In this document: piece after piece, positions 49,871 to 64,000 of the stretch
Numbering within the stretch: the first letter of the stretch is position 1
Layout of the letters: every line of letters starts with the position of its first letter
Assembly (NCBI GenBank): GCA_022410635.1
Contig: JAJVDF010000029.1
Location: forward strand, 308,159 to 372,158
DNA: 64,000 bases
Direction: 5' to 3'
From: Tretioscincus oriximinensis
Lineage: Eukaryota; Chordata; Lepidosauria; Squamata; Gymnophthalmidae
Made by a program: the position numbers and the translations under genes
Notes under the pieces: generated by a model
Databases searched by the model: none
What the model was told of the DNA's origin: nothing
The model's input: only the letters and a program-made list of their open reading frames with translations

Positions 49871-51508
49871 AAGAGANAGTACACTTTTTCCTAAAGAGAT
49901 TTTTGCAACTACATGCATACATGGGTGATAAAATTTCCAACCCTAGTCTTAGCTATTGCTCCAGCCTTGGAGTTCTAACTGACCTAATTCCATGCGTGTG
50001 CAATCTTCAAAAGTCCAAATCAGAAGAACCTAAGAAGATTCCAAATACAATATTCATAATGGCCCACATTCTGGGTATTCCAAAACCAAATAGAACCCTA
50101 TAGAGCAAGTAACTTCATTTTATCTTGACTACTTGCAAATGGCCTTTAGAGACATTTATTTGATGCTATAAGAGAAACAGGTATCAATGGTANAAACTTT
50201 CTGGTAAACCAGAACCTATTTCTTACAAAGCTTCTTTCCAAGTGCACTCATTCTTAAATCACTAATAGTTTAGATTCCAAACAAGAAAGAGCTATCNTAG
50301 CTGAGGGACACCAGAACCCCACAACCAGTAATTCAGAATCTGCATTCACACTTCATATATTTCATTTGGGGTTCTTAGACCAAGAAAGAGTGAATATGGC
50401 TCAATTCAGGATCTGCTAATGCCTGCGTATTTTTTTATTCATTACAAGATTGATTTCAATGGGACCTTAAAATACACCTGTAGTCTTAACTTTCTTAGCT
50501 GGCATCAATTCTACCTAGTCTGATCCTCTATACCACTTGCTTGCACAAGTTTAGAGGATAGTTTAAAGGGGCTGGTTTGCTATGCTTTGAAATCAGGCAG
50601 TGTTTATTTTGTGATGATACTGAGGTACTTTTGCTGTAATTGTACCACATTCATGCCATGCTGTTCCCCTTGAAGAACACTCTCTATTGATATTATTGAT
50701 TTGGTATTCTGACGTTTGTAATCGGTGATTCTTGTTCTAATCTGTTACAAGGTTTGGTTATAGTCATCATCTGTATAAAACAGCAAACAAAACTATCAAA
50801 ACATAACCTTAGTCCTAAAAATTCATTCTGAAATTCTTGCCTATAAATGTTTTTTTTCCTTGAAAGCACCCCTGACAATTTTCTCTTGCCACAAACTGCT
50901 CACAGCAGTTCAAATTTTACCAATCACAAGCTGCCTTTGCAATATTCTTGAAATCCAAATACCCAATGCATGTTTTCAATTCAAAATAACTAAGCATCAT
51001 TAGCATTCCTCAGGTCAGCAGTACTATAACAACAAAAAACTACAAGTAAGATTTGAAAGGAAACAGCAGGACTGGAATTCTTCCACAAATGCCAGTCCAC
51101 CAGAGGAAGAGTAAATAGAGAATGATCTCCTGGCACAGATGTTATAATACTGGTTAACACCGCAGCCTTGTATGGGCTCCCTTGAACTATTCATCTGTTC
51201 TGCTTTGTAGTTCTCAGCCATCACTTTACTTTATTACAATCTGACATGTTTGCTCCCCTAACCACACACAAAGCCTTACTGACCATCATTATACTGAATG
51301 TGAATGCCTCACTACTACACTTTTTGAATTTCAATTGGTATTCACACATACATACAATTTATAATGTATTCCTAGGCATTTATTATCTCCATACATTTGA
51401 AGAAGTAAATTTAACCTACAAAAACTCATTTTCACCCAGTACCCCAAAGAAACCAATGACTTCCAGTTAGTCTTTAAGATGCTAGTAGATCGTTTATCTC
51501 AAAATTCT
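49871..51508. other. Intron sequence without recognised elements
   Basis: Nothing identified, except a short 'agtctttaagatgctagtag' near 51471 resembling the foldback family. Confidence 0.45.
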
Positions 51509-51516
51509 GTTCCAGA

Positions 51517-52036
51517 TAGGGTTGCCATACGTCCCGAGAAGGCGGGACAATCCCGGTTTGGGGGACTAAAATATAGTCCCCTCAGGGTTTTAAGATAAAA
51601 TCCTGGATTTTTACATTCCCNGATGTTGCATCAGGGAATATAAAAAGGCAGGATTTTAAAGGAAAAGGAGCCATCAGAGCTGACTGCTGCAGCCCGAGCA
51701 ACACTTTCCAGGGTCCTGCCATAGCTGCTTCAATGCTGGAGGCGGGAGTTCGCTCTGCTGACAGACAAAGNNCGCCAACTCACCTCCAGTAGAACAAAAA
51801 GGCCTGGATTTGTGACAGGAGGACAGCTCTGTTCTCCTATCACAAACCCAGGCATTTTTCCTCCGCTGGAGGCGAGTTGGCACACTTTGCCTGACAGCAA
51901 GCGCGAAACCCCGCCTCCAGCATTGGAGCAGCTACTCACACACATGCGCGCACACACAGACACTTGTGGTGAGACAGGCAGANCCTCTCTATGTGTGCGC
52001 GTGCACGCTCCCCCACCCCACCCCGTTCCAGCCCTA
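51517..52036 (+). mobile_element. hAT-type MITE, family T, copy 2
   Basis: 520 bp from TAGGGTTGCCATACGTCCC to the CCCTA end, between perfect 8 bp duplications GTTCCAGA (51509-51516 and 52037-52044). The same internal hairpins as at 29055 are present. This copy fixes the boundaries and target length of the family. Confidence 0.92.
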
Positions 52037-52044
52037 GTTCCAGA

Positions 52045-53805
52045 CTGTTTATTTATAAGTAGATTCATAAGTAGCTTACTGTTTCCTCTGCTTACCCTCT
52101 ACTGCATGTGTTGTCTCCTTTTGCATGCATACACATAACCAGCAAACCTTCTGAAACACATGAATGGCAAAAAAACCCTCCTCCTGTAGGCCAGTTTTAG
52201 CTTGCAAGGACTTAAATATACAAATTTAAAAAAGCCAGGGGAAAAATGTAAAACAGAAATGAATTATTTCTTTAACTAAACATGATGATGTTATTTTGAA
52301 ATAGTTTTAGAAATATCAAGTTAGTCTCTGTCTTATAGAATTCAACAGTAATATATACTGACGATATACTGAGGAAGTTCGCTTGCTTATAGCAGAACTG
52401 TTTCAAAACCACAAATAGCTTAGTGCATGAGAACATGTGATATGGAAAAATTGCTGAAAAGAATCATTCTTTGACAGACTGGCTGGAAATAAAAGGTCAA
52501 AATGCACTGCTAAAGAAAAATATTTAGCATGCTAAAGCAGTGGCTGTTTGAGAATGTTTAAACTGACAGTTCAGCTGCTAAAACCCAATGGCTGAGATAC
52601 CAGCCCAATGTATTTTATAACTACATTCTGTTTAAAACTGTGAGAACACAGTTCGTTCTGTAAATGGCATATAATCCAAAACAGACAGTACTGTTAAAAA
52701 TTTCAGCCACCCGCACAACCCCACACACACGCTGAGAACACAGATGATGTGACCTTCATTTAGTCCATTAGTTCTTTAAATGAGACCAGATGAAAATTCA
52801 TGAAAAGTTTTCTTTGGAAATCTCTGTAGGAGAGGTGTTATAAGGAGGGATTTGAAGAAAGTGAACATTTGGTTTTAGGTTACCCCTGACAGGGAGAATA
52901 ATACCTAAAGCCCCACAAACAACAAAGGTCCAGATTTTTTCCTCAGATGCTAACAATTCCAACAATCGTAGCAAGATAGAAGGAAAAAAGAACTATTCAG
53001 GAAATATATTAGTAGAAATTATGCACAAAAGTTCATATTATTAGAATTCTGGTAGAATGTAAAATCCCCCTGTTGTATGCTGTATTCCTAGTAGGTTAAT
53101 TCTACAGGTTGGTCTGAATACATTAAATGAGAAGGCCATTTATGGAACATGCATACATTTTAACTTTATTTATGTATTTGTATTCTGTCTGCTTCATATT
53201 ATCTCAAATCTGTTAATAAAAGTAATTAAAACATTTTTTTTAAAAAGGGGGTGCTACAGACTATAATTTATTGTGTTTTTATTTGCTTTTATTCTGGACA
53301 TATTTTTAATCATCTTTTTTAAACATCTTCCATAAACATTGTGAGGTTTTTTAATGGTACAGAAATGCTTTGAATGAGTATAAATAAATAAATAAGCAAA
53401 CAGACGTGAAGGTTATATGCTGTTCCATAAACTACAGCAATGACAACTCAATTGGCAGTACATTCCCCAGCTGAAAAAGGTCTAATCTCCCTGGTTTAAG
53501 AGGAAGATAGTAAACTGAGGCTCCATTGTAAAATGTCTATGACAGTTCACCAAGGTCTGAGAATCCAGATGAAAATTCCTGCTCCAGAGTCCTGCCCACA
53601 TAAACCAATACGCAGAATAGTTCTTATGAGACCTCAAAAAATCAAACCCAAGTATCTCAGTGGTTTTGGAAGTCATACCACTCTGCCCAGCCTACAGTTC
53701 TGAAAGACTTCCTTCTGCCATTTCATTGATGCCAATATAGCTGGCACCACAGCCTTCATCCATACTGGTTTCTCTATAAATATATCCTTTTATTTACTGA
53801 GTGCA
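52045..53805. other. Intron sequence without recognised elements
   Basis: AT-rich. The stretch near 53165-53240 looks like an A/T-rich SINE-tail remnant but is too diverged to assign. Confidence 0.45.
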
Positions 53806-53811
53806 TATACA

Positions 53812-54396
53812 TGTGCAAAAACAGCCCCAAAGTACCGGGACGGGGGTGGGGTGCACACGCACGCACATGCACACATACGGACGTTTGTAGCGAGACAGGC
53901 AAAACCTCTTCTGCCTGTCTCACCACAAGCATCTTTGTGTGCGCACGCGCGCATGCTTGCATGNGTACCTGCTCCTTTGCTGGAGGNGGGGTTTCGCCCT
54001 GCTCTGGCAAGCGGGCTGCCACCTCGTCTGCAGCAGCNGAGCAAAAACACTTGGGTTTGTGAGAGGAGAACAGAGCTGCCCTCCTATGACAAACCCAGGC
54101 GTTTCTCCTCTGCTAGAGGCGAGTTGGTGGTGAGAGCAGGGCGAAACCCCGCCTCCAGCCAAGGAGCAGCTACGACGCGCTCCGAGGACTCTCCCAGGAC
54201 TCCGGAAAGCGTTGCGCGCGCTGCAGTCGTCAGCTCTGACAGCTGCTTTTCCTTTAAAATCCTGGCTTTTTACATTCCCCGATGCAGCATCGGGGAATGT
54301 AGAAAGCTGGGATTTTGCCTTAAAACCCGGAGGGGACTATATTTTAGTCCCCCAAACCTGGATTGTCCCGGTTTACCGGGACATATGGCAACCCTA
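53812..54396 (-). mobile_element. hAT-type MITE, family T, copy 3
   Basis: Inverted copy. The right end 'gggacatatggcaaccctat' is the complement of the left end of copies 1 and 2. It contains the same 'acattccccgatgcagcatc' hairpin and GC-rich core. The left end is diverged and no convincing octamer pair remains. Confidence 0.85.
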
Positions 54397-55600
54397 TGTT
54401 TAAGGATTTGGTTCAAGTTTGAACTAGTTCAAATTCAAACCAAAGGATGCTCAAACATACTGAATATTCCCTGAATGATTGAATATATTCAAATTGAACC
54501 AAACACTATAACCATGTCAAGAAAAAAGTTTGAATCTGAACTGAACAAAGGAGAGAATTGAAATAAACCAGACAAAATAATTTACGCACATTGCTAGTGA
54601 AGTTTGCATATATGTGTCTTAGTTGACAAAATCCACAGATGTGTTAACTGTAGGTATTTGGGCCTGAAAAAGTATTATCTCTTTGGGCTTTTTTGAGGGT
54701 AAAGAAATAATAAAACGGTGAACATGGGCCATACGGTAACTCTCTAGAATTCGAGAAATAATATTAGCAAATACTTGACAATTAGCAATCCCAACAAAAC
54801 TTTGCATCATCAAGTAATCTGTTCTGCCCAGTATCTCCTGAACATAGTTTGCTTTGACACTATATCATTAGCAGTACCAGAAATGAAATTTAGACTACTC
54901 CCACATGATGGGTAGCTTTGTTTATGTAATACTGTCAAGATAGAAATTGTGGAAGATGTTCTGTTTTTTTAATAGACATTGTAAGCATAATCATTTCCAT
55001 TACAATACATTCCAATATTTTATGCTTTTCTACCGTCCCACCAATCCCTGTAATCCCTAGTTATTCCTTCTATTTCCTTCAGAGAGTCTCTCATTATCTC
55101 CAATTCACCTTCCTTCTGCTTGATCACTCTATTATTTCTCTATATTTGTCCTATTTCCTTCCTCATTTTCCTTCGTGTTCCTTTATTCCATCTCTCTGTT
55201 CCCCATTTATTTTTTATATGTAAAATAAATTAGTTCGTCTTGATACTCACAAAAAAATAAGATCTACTGCAGGAATTGTTATTTAATTATTTTTCATCAC
55301 TATTCCCCTAAAAGTCAAATCTCACGTGTATATTCCAGTGGTTTGTTCAATATCTGTTCCATTTCCTCCTTCACATGTGCAGAATACATTGTTATATTGC
55401 ATCCTTTAAAAAGAAATTTTTTATTCACTTGTTGCACTAATTCTGGAAAAAATCCAGCTAGATCAAGTTCTACAGTTTCCTACTTCTATCAGACATTACT
55501 ATGGGGACCATGTATAATGTTGGTGGGTTTTTTTTAACCAAAGTGAATATTTAACAATTCATTGTGAAATTAATTAGATGCTCCAGTATGAAGAAACAAA
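54397..55600. other. Intron sequence without recognised elements
   Basis: Nothing identified. Pyrimidine-rich around 55080-55200. Confidence 0.5.
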
Positions 55601-55604
55601 AAGT

Positions 55605-56100
55605 TACTGGGAAATGGTTCGAACAGGATATGCAGTGGTTATGAATGTGTCCTATTAAATCTGGAAAATTCTAAGATAAATTTGGAGTATAATTATGTAA
55701 TAGAACAATGGAAGTAATGAAAGAAGAAGGAGGAATGAACTTTAGTAAGTTGGCATAAATATATTGTGGATCAACTTAAGTTTGATATTTTGAAGGAACA
55801 TTGGGATTTTTGAATGGGAATGATTTGGTAAAGAACAGATGGAAAACCCTGAGTATCAGTAAAGATATAACCCATAAAGAGAAAATTGTATACAAATGTA
55901 AGAACATTGACAGAGAATTTATATTGATATTGGGGATGTTCTGCAACTAGAAGGAGGGGAAGGGAGGTGGAAAGGGAGGGAGGTATAGGGACATTAAGCA
56001 TTGTTAATGTATTTGAGTAAGGCAGATGTTATGCTATTATGGTTTTTGTTATGTTATGTTACGTTGTATATTATATTATGAAATATAGGAATAAACAGGT
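55605..56100 (+). mobile_element. Probable L1 3' end
   Basis: L1-like 3' region with a purine tract 'aaggaggggaagggaggtgg' (about 55950), TTATG repeats and a terminal 'ggaataaacaggttgaaac'. Possible flanks GAAACAAAAAGTT (55592) and GAAACAAAAAGGTT (56101) differ by one base. Confidence 0.6.
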
Positions 56101-56114
56101 TGAAACAAAAAGGT

Positions 56115-57296
56115 TCTTAAATCTCAATTTATAGACATGCAAATTTTAAAATGTTAATTATAATTAGGATGTACATTACCATAGAACCAAATTGTTAATT
56201 GATTAAATACACCATATTTGATTTTATTTTGAACCTTATAAAAGTATACTTCTTAAGTACTGAAATTCATTCAAAAAAGGAAATATGTATGTATGGAAAT
56301 CTGTTTAGTGCTGATTCCTAAATATTCATTTTAAATTTAACAGAAATCACATTCCTAACTGGAATGATGAGGTCTCCTGTCCAAAATATTTATTGCATAT
56401 TCTAAACAATGATTGTTCCTGGAATTAACTCATTTAACTGTCTCAATGTCATGTTTCCAACTATCTTTGGGACTGTATAAATACCAATACAAGTTTACTA
56501 TTGTAATTACCACTATTATGACTAGTAACTGCACAATCAAAATACTGCTATTTGGCTACTGCAAGTATCACCACAGCCTCTTTTGTGATGATTAATATTA
56601 TTAATATGCTGATAGAAAGACAGATATGCATTTCAGTGACTTGCCTTTCTTGGGAAAAGTTGTACTACATCAGCTGAATTTAAATATTTAGTGAAATATT
56701 TCCAAACATTTTACAGACTAAGCAAGAACCAGACTAGATTATTTAATTATATTTGAATGTTTTCTTTGTAGTCTATTTCACAAAATACAAAGTTTCTGGT
56801 TTCTTCCCTATAGTGACATGAAGACATCAAACACAGATCACAATAGTTAACATGAATGTGCTATAAAAACTGGACAATGAGAAAGCAAAGCAGAAACATG
56901 TACTTTTTTAACTTTGGTGCTGGAAAAGGCACTTCAGACTACCATGGATAGCTAAGAAGACAAATGCCATACATAACCTATCATAAAGTGAGTAGACCAA
57001 AATTCCTGGAAAACATTATGATGTTTGGAAAAGTAGAAGGAAGGAGAAGAGTCTGGCCAACTAGTAGGATGATAGAGTAAATTGCTAAAACTATGAAAAC
57101 TTCATTGGCAGCCATATGACAGATCATAAAAGAGCAATCAGAGGAGCCCAGTATTGAGAGTAGTTTGACCAGGTAAGACAAAGTTACAAAAAATTATGGG
57201 NAATTCAGTGTGTCCAGATGCAACATTTGTTATAATTATGTTATTTATGTACTTGGAAGAAACACATTCCAAAATAATTTAACCAGCTTCTGAACA
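56115..57296. other. Intron sequence without recognised elements
   Basis: Nothing identified. Confidence 0.5.
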
Positions 57297-57752
57297 TAAC
57301 ATAGGAAGAACCATGCCAAACAGGTCCATAGCCCATCTAATCCAGCATTCTACCTCACACAGTATTCTACCCCACATTGTATTTGGGAAATCTCAATGGA
57401 AGTAGAAGGGAAAACCTTCAGCTATTCTTAACTCCCTGCAACAGGCACTCAGAGAAACCCGTCCATCACTCCAACCCTAAGGCAACACCAAGGTTAATAA
57501 CCATTGATACACTTGGCCTCTATGAATTTGTCTAAGCCTATCTTAAAACCATGCAGGCTAGAAAGTATCACCATCTCATCTGGAAATAAATTCCATGGAC
57601 TGTTGACTCCCTTGGTGAAAGAAATCCTCCTCTTGTCTGTCCTAATTCTCCTACCAATCAACTTCAAAGAGTGTATGCGACAGGAAAAATATTTTTCTTT
57701 CTTCAGTTCAGATTAACCTCTTAAATGCTTTCTTTCAAGGCTGGAAAGACCT
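57297..57752 (-). mobile_element. CR1-like LINE 3' part, diverged
   Basis: 'catagcccatctaatccagc', 'acttggcctctatgaatttg' and 'gaaataaattccatggactg' follow the CR1 3' order, minus orientation. Confidence 0.82.
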
Positions 57753-57755
57753 TGG

Positions 57756-58238
57756 CTGTGTCCACAGAACCCTTTTTTGGGAGGAGGATTTTCCTGATAA
57801 TTCGAATAATTGATTTTCAGGCCTTAAAGCGCCTTTACAGTTAACTATGGATTCTGTCGATCAAAGAGTTCTTGGCAAACCAGATTTTTCCTCTCTCCTG
57901 GCAGCCATTTTGTTTGCTCATTGACAAGAGGAATCACAGTAGTCCCTCCTCCCAAATGCAATGGATTAGTCTGTTTTCAGTATCAGACTTCACATATCCC
58001 TTTTGAGAGGTGAGGGAAGGTTTATGGAATGTAAACATCAACATTCTTGCATNTTCTCACTAAAAATTGTCCACACAGCATAGCCTTTGCAATTTAACCT
58101 TATATCACAATTTAACATTGGCTTTCACGGTCTACCGATAAATAGAATAATCAGCTTTAAAATCCAAATTGCTAATGAGGTAAATGCAATAGTAATCTGA
58201 CTTTAAATCAGATTATTGACTCTGTTTGGANGCAGCCA
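57756..58238. mobile_element. Probable MITE with GGCTGY termini
   Basis: 'ggctgtgtccacagaaccc' at the left and 'tctgtttggangcagcc' at the right are imperfect inverted repeats over about 480 bp. The termini are similar to those at 16650-17052. Confidence 0.5.
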
Positions 58239-58439
58239 CAAAAATTGCATCCTGCAGGGTTTGTTCTAGCAATCATTCTTGTTGTCCTTACTTGTACTGT
58301 TTCCAGTTTCACAATACTATACACTTTGTCTTAAAAAGAACAAAACACAGTAAAAATGTTGGCTGTCATGTGGTTCAAGGGCAGATAATTATATAGTTCA
58401 GGTCATATCCACATCTGCAAAGTTAATGTATTCCAATTA

Positions 58440-59885
<1,446 letters not shown>

Positions 59886-59960
59886 GAGCCAGTTTGTTGT
59901 AACTGGGTGTTGGATTCTTATCTGGTAGTCTCCTGATTCGATTCCACACTCCTCTATGAA
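59886..59960 (+). mobile_element. SINE head fragment
   Basis: 'gagccagtttgttgtaactg', 'gtgttggattcttatctggt' and 'agtctcctgattcgattcca' match the tRNA-like head of the SINEs at 38644 and 45078. Truncated after about 75 bp, just before an A/T-rich tract. Confidence 0.75.
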
Positions 59961-60063
59961 GCAAAAAAAACTTATGGATGCATTATTCTTTGATGAAAGG
60001 GGCACTATAATTAAATAAATATAAATATAAATATAATAATAAAAATATAATAATAACAGCAAC

Positions 60064-61144
<1,081 letters not shown>

Positions 61145-61425
61145 AGTTTCAAAAACTAGTTTCAAGACAGGACTAGACAGGTTTGTGGACACCAAAGGTA
61201 TAAATGGATACTAGGATGGATGTCTGGATGTTGCCTCTGGGATGGAGCAACAGGCAGGACTGCTGAAATACCATTTGCAGGGAGTCATGAACAGGAGCAT
61301 ATTTTGCTTTCCTCTGTTCGGACTGCCCAGGTGCATCTAGTAGGCCTCTGTGTGACACAGAATGCTGGACTTGATGGGCTGTGGCCTGATCCAGTATGGC
61401 TCTTCTTATGTTCTTATGTTCTTAC
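61145..61425 (+). mobile_element. CR1-like LINE 3' end with TTCTTATG tail
   Basis: Well-preserved 3' end: 'gacaggactagacaggtttg', 'gcctctgggatggagcaaca', then 'tatggctcttcttatgttct' and 'tatgttctta'. The octamer TTCTTATG repeats at the terminus, as in CR1-type LINEs. Confidence 0.92.
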
Positions 61426-61832
61426 TAGCTATGGGTGTGTACCCCACACACACCAGTATACAAACAAAAAAATTAAATAAGAAAGACTCAGGAACTTTTT
61501 ACTTTTTAAGACTCAGGAATTTTTACTTTTAAAATCAATATACGGTACTAAAATTACATTCAGATTCCAGTTTGAGTACATTGTATAGAATGTTCTTGTG
61601 AAAAATAGGAACAAAATCTGTTCATTCGCATTCACCTGTTTTTCCCCTCTGAAGTCCAAAAGAACAGGAACAGGGATTTTCAAAGGAGGCAGACCTGACT
61701 AACAGTCAGTAACGCCTCATTAATTATCATTATTTTACTTTTTTAAAAAAGTAGTTTGAACTTCATTTCCATATCCTCCAATGAATTCCAGGCAAGATCC
61801 CTGCAGCAAAACACTGCCTTAAAAGATGCAGT

Positions 61833-62025
61833 AAAGGAGCTAGTAGCACTTTGAGACTAACTTGAGAAAAGTGGGTGGCATAAGCTCTCGTAGACACGTC
61901 TACTTCTTCAGATGCAGATGTGTCTATGAAAGCTTATGCCACGCACTTTTCTCAAGTTAGTCTCAAAGTGCTACTAGCTCCTTTGCTGGACTTTCTACTA
62001 GACTAACATGGCTATTTCTCTGAAA
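61833..62025 (+). mobile_element. Foldback retroposon, copy 2
   Basis: 193 bp. Hairpin arms joined by 'acttcttcagatgcagatgt', then the same 'tttctactagactaacatgg ... tctctgaaa' tail as copy 1. Flanked by TTAAAAGATGCAGT at 61819-61832 and 62026-62039, a perfect 14 bp duplication. It starts five bases further in than copy 1 (no CCAGC), as expected from 5' truncation. Confidence 0.88.
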
Positions 62026-62044
62026 TTAAAAGATGCAGTTTAAG

Positions 62045-62335
62045 AAGAGTTGAGTGAAATTTATAAAATCATGCATAGGGTGGAAAAGATGGATGGAGAA
62101 AAATTATTTTCCCTATCCCATAGCATAGTAACAATAGGTCTCTCCTGCTTATCAAATTCATACAGCGTTAGGACCAATAAGGGGAAATATTTATTTTTTC
62201 ATCCAAAGGGGTTTGGGTGTATGGAAATTGCAACTGGCCTGGACAGCTTTAAAAAAGAGTTAAACAGATTCATGGAGTGTATTAATGACTAAAATGATGT
62301 ATGCTTTGGCACTTTCTCTGGATGGGACTGGAAAC
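62045..62335 (+). mobile_element. CR1-like LINE C-terminus
   Basis: Plus-strand frame EIYKIMHRVEKMDGEKLFSL and GLDSFKKELNRFMECIND. This is the CR1 ORF2 end, beginning right after the foldback element's right-hand duplication. The foldback therefore inserted into or at the edge of this CR1. Confidence 0.85.
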
Positions 62336-62430
62336 AAATGAGGGATTTGCCTTTGTTTTCTACTTGATAATGGTATTTCACACCATCATTATATTTCAAA
62401 AGCACAAAAAAACCAGCCTCAAACCTAAAG

Positions 62431-62665
62431 TAAGAACATAGGAGGAGCCCTGCTGAATCGGGCTGGGCCCATCTAGTCCAATATTTTGTCTCACACAGAT
62501 GCCCACCAATCGCATCTGGGCAAAATCTTTACCTGTTCTCGATGCCCTGCAAATGCTATTTCAGAAATACTGCCTGTTGATCCATCTCAGAGGCAGTAGC
62601 TGTTTACACCCTTCATGTCCATAAACTTGTCTAAGCCTCTCTTAAAGCAATCCAGGCTTTACTCA
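62431..62665 (-). mobile_element. CR1-like LINE 3' end, diverged
   Basis: 'aagaacataggaggagccct', 'gcccatctagtccaatattt' and 'ccataaacttgtctaagcct' are in CR1 3' order. Confidence 0.85.
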
Positions 62666-64000
62666 GTGATCACTTTCTTCATGATGGATCCCAAGAGAAA
62701 GTGTCCAGACCAGTTACGTTATATTGCTGTTTTGGGAAAACTTGAGAGGTAATTTTCCAGGAATAACAACATTGAGGAATTACATTCCTATACCCTAAGG
62801 CTATGTCAGGATTACACATGTAGCAATCCCAACATACCCTGGGACAACCCTGAATTTTAAATTTCATGTGGATGCAGTCTGGGTGCACAAGGGAGTTACA
62901 ATGTAAAACACCTGTAGGCCTGGTAAAGTGCTGATATAATGTGCACAATGTTTAACTGGACCCTGAAATGGCATTTGTTAAATATTTTACAGTTACTGTG
63001 AATAGACCTGTTGTACTTTACACAGAGCTTTCTTTAAATAACCTTCTGCTCGCTGCTGAACATTTTTCCTTTTTCATTAGACATCCAACAAGTAGAAAGA
63101 AAACCCAATATATTATAATGACATTGTGAAGATATGTGAGCTATTGAAATAAAGTTCCCCCTTTCCATAAGAAGGACAACAGCCCTTTAAGGGAACTCCA
63201 CAATAGCTCATTCTGGACCCAGAAAGTTGTGAAAACAGTGAGCTAAAATTGCACACTGAGCTTGGTAGCGGCTGCTGACAGATTTAAAGGTCCTGAGAGA
63301 TTTGAGCCACAGAAAGGTACAAAAGAAACACAAACAGCAACAAGGCTAGGTCAGTGCCAACAGCTCAAGGTAAGAGAAATGGGGAGATGCGAAGGGGGAG
63401 AATGACTTTAAAAATGGATATAACTGTGCATGAAGACTGCAAGCCATGTGGAAATTTTTAGAGTGAGTTTCCAAGCTAGAGGGCAACCAAGCAAGACAAG
63501 AAGTTTTATTTTCATCGTACAAAATTATTAGAAGAGCTATAGCCAGGAACACATTCTTTGGGGTGGGCAGTGGGAGGACGACTTGGAAGGAAAAGCATGT
63601 CAGGTCCCAAGGGCAGAGCGAAACCTAGGAGAGGTCAGGTGTACAAAGGAAACAAAGCAAAAGACTCAACTTTTTCTAGCAAGAGTGAGATTATATATAG
63701 ATATGAGGCCTGGCAACTTTTTCACTATACAGTAGACAAAAAAAAGCAACTTGGATTACTTAAGCAAATACATTTTCAAAAGGCACCATTCCTTGAGGGA
63801 AATACCACTTCAATTTATTGTTTACTTGGCAAAGGTAAGAAACTAATGGGATTTTATTCTGCCTATCATAAAAAACATCTTAGAAGTTGGCAGGCTACTA
63901 CTTAAGAGTTTTGTTAAGTGGCTGAGTTCAGTTTCAAAAGCGAATTGAGAGCTTTTACAAAAAATTTTTTGGAAGAACCAAGAAAGTAATACGAATGATG
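62666..64000. other. Intron sequence without recognised elements
   Basis: A plus-strand frame of 115 codons at 63558-63905 is basic at the start and matches nothing. No DAAM2 N-terminal exon on the minus strand. Confidence 0.45.

Noticed and set aside
53851..54474. 207-codon plus-strand frame
   Set aside because: It lies almost entirely in the hAT-type MITE copy 3, runs through inverted repeats and has several N codons. It is an effect of high GC content.
63558..63905. 115-codon plus-strand frame near the right edge
   Set aside because: No family resemblance. The first part is simply purine-rich, and there is no link to the DAAM2 N-terminal exon on the other strand.

Overview
This is vertebrate nuclear DNA, AT-rich and repeat-dense. 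Almost the whole window lies inside one protein-coding gene on the minus strand. The repeat mix points to a sauropsid, most probably a squamate reptile: many CR1-like LINE fragments (3' tails of TTCTTATG or ATTCTATG octamers), a tRNA-derived SINE with a GGCGGGATA tail and (AAAT)n, CpG-rich hAT-type MITEs, L1 3' ends and a gag plus SGNH-hydrolase retroelement. The species call is inference from remembered repeat families, not a search.

The gene is DAAM2, a Diaphanous-related formin of the Wnt/planar-cell-polarity pathway. Ten consecutive coding exons were found, all with AG/GT borders and mutually compatible phases. In transcript order they are 58455-58544, 36411-36485, 29757-29851, 21737-22070, 8885-8995, 8144-8247, 6898-6964, 3810-3927, 1222-1360 and 874-932. 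They total 1192 nt, about 397 codons. They encode the N-terminal GTPase-binding/FH3 (armadillo, DID) half up to the start of the coiled coil. The first coding exon (about 56 codons in human) should lie beyond base 64000. The FH1, FH2 and DAD exons should lie before base 874.

Layout, left to right. 1-9 kb: six exons, two CR1 fragments, a TA-flanked palindromic MITE and a local A/B repeat array. 9-14.4 kb: a CR1 copy split by a SINE, a compound trinucleotide tract, and a GC-rich region of about 4 kb read as a broken retroelement with a gag-like zinc-binding segment and an SGNH hydrolase. 14.4-21.7 kb: SINEs and DNA-transposon MITEs. 21.7-30 kb: two exons, a long CR1 reverse-transcriptase copy and the first of three related hAT-type MITEs. 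30-36.5 kb: CR1 ends and one exon. 36.5-58.4 kb: a 22 kb intron with an L1 insertion, SINEs, foldback elements, a near-perfect 201 bp palindrome and two more hAT-type MITEs. 58.4-64 kb: the most 5' exon seen, an uninterrupted (AAT)n tract of about 156 bp, CR1 ends and a second foldback retroposon.

No bacterial-type operon, CRISPR array, rRNA or functional tRNA gene is present. The most distinctive signal is a hairpin element flanked at both copies by 13-14 bp target duplications, one starting TTAAAA. That pattern suggests LINE-style retroposition of a self-complementary RNA.
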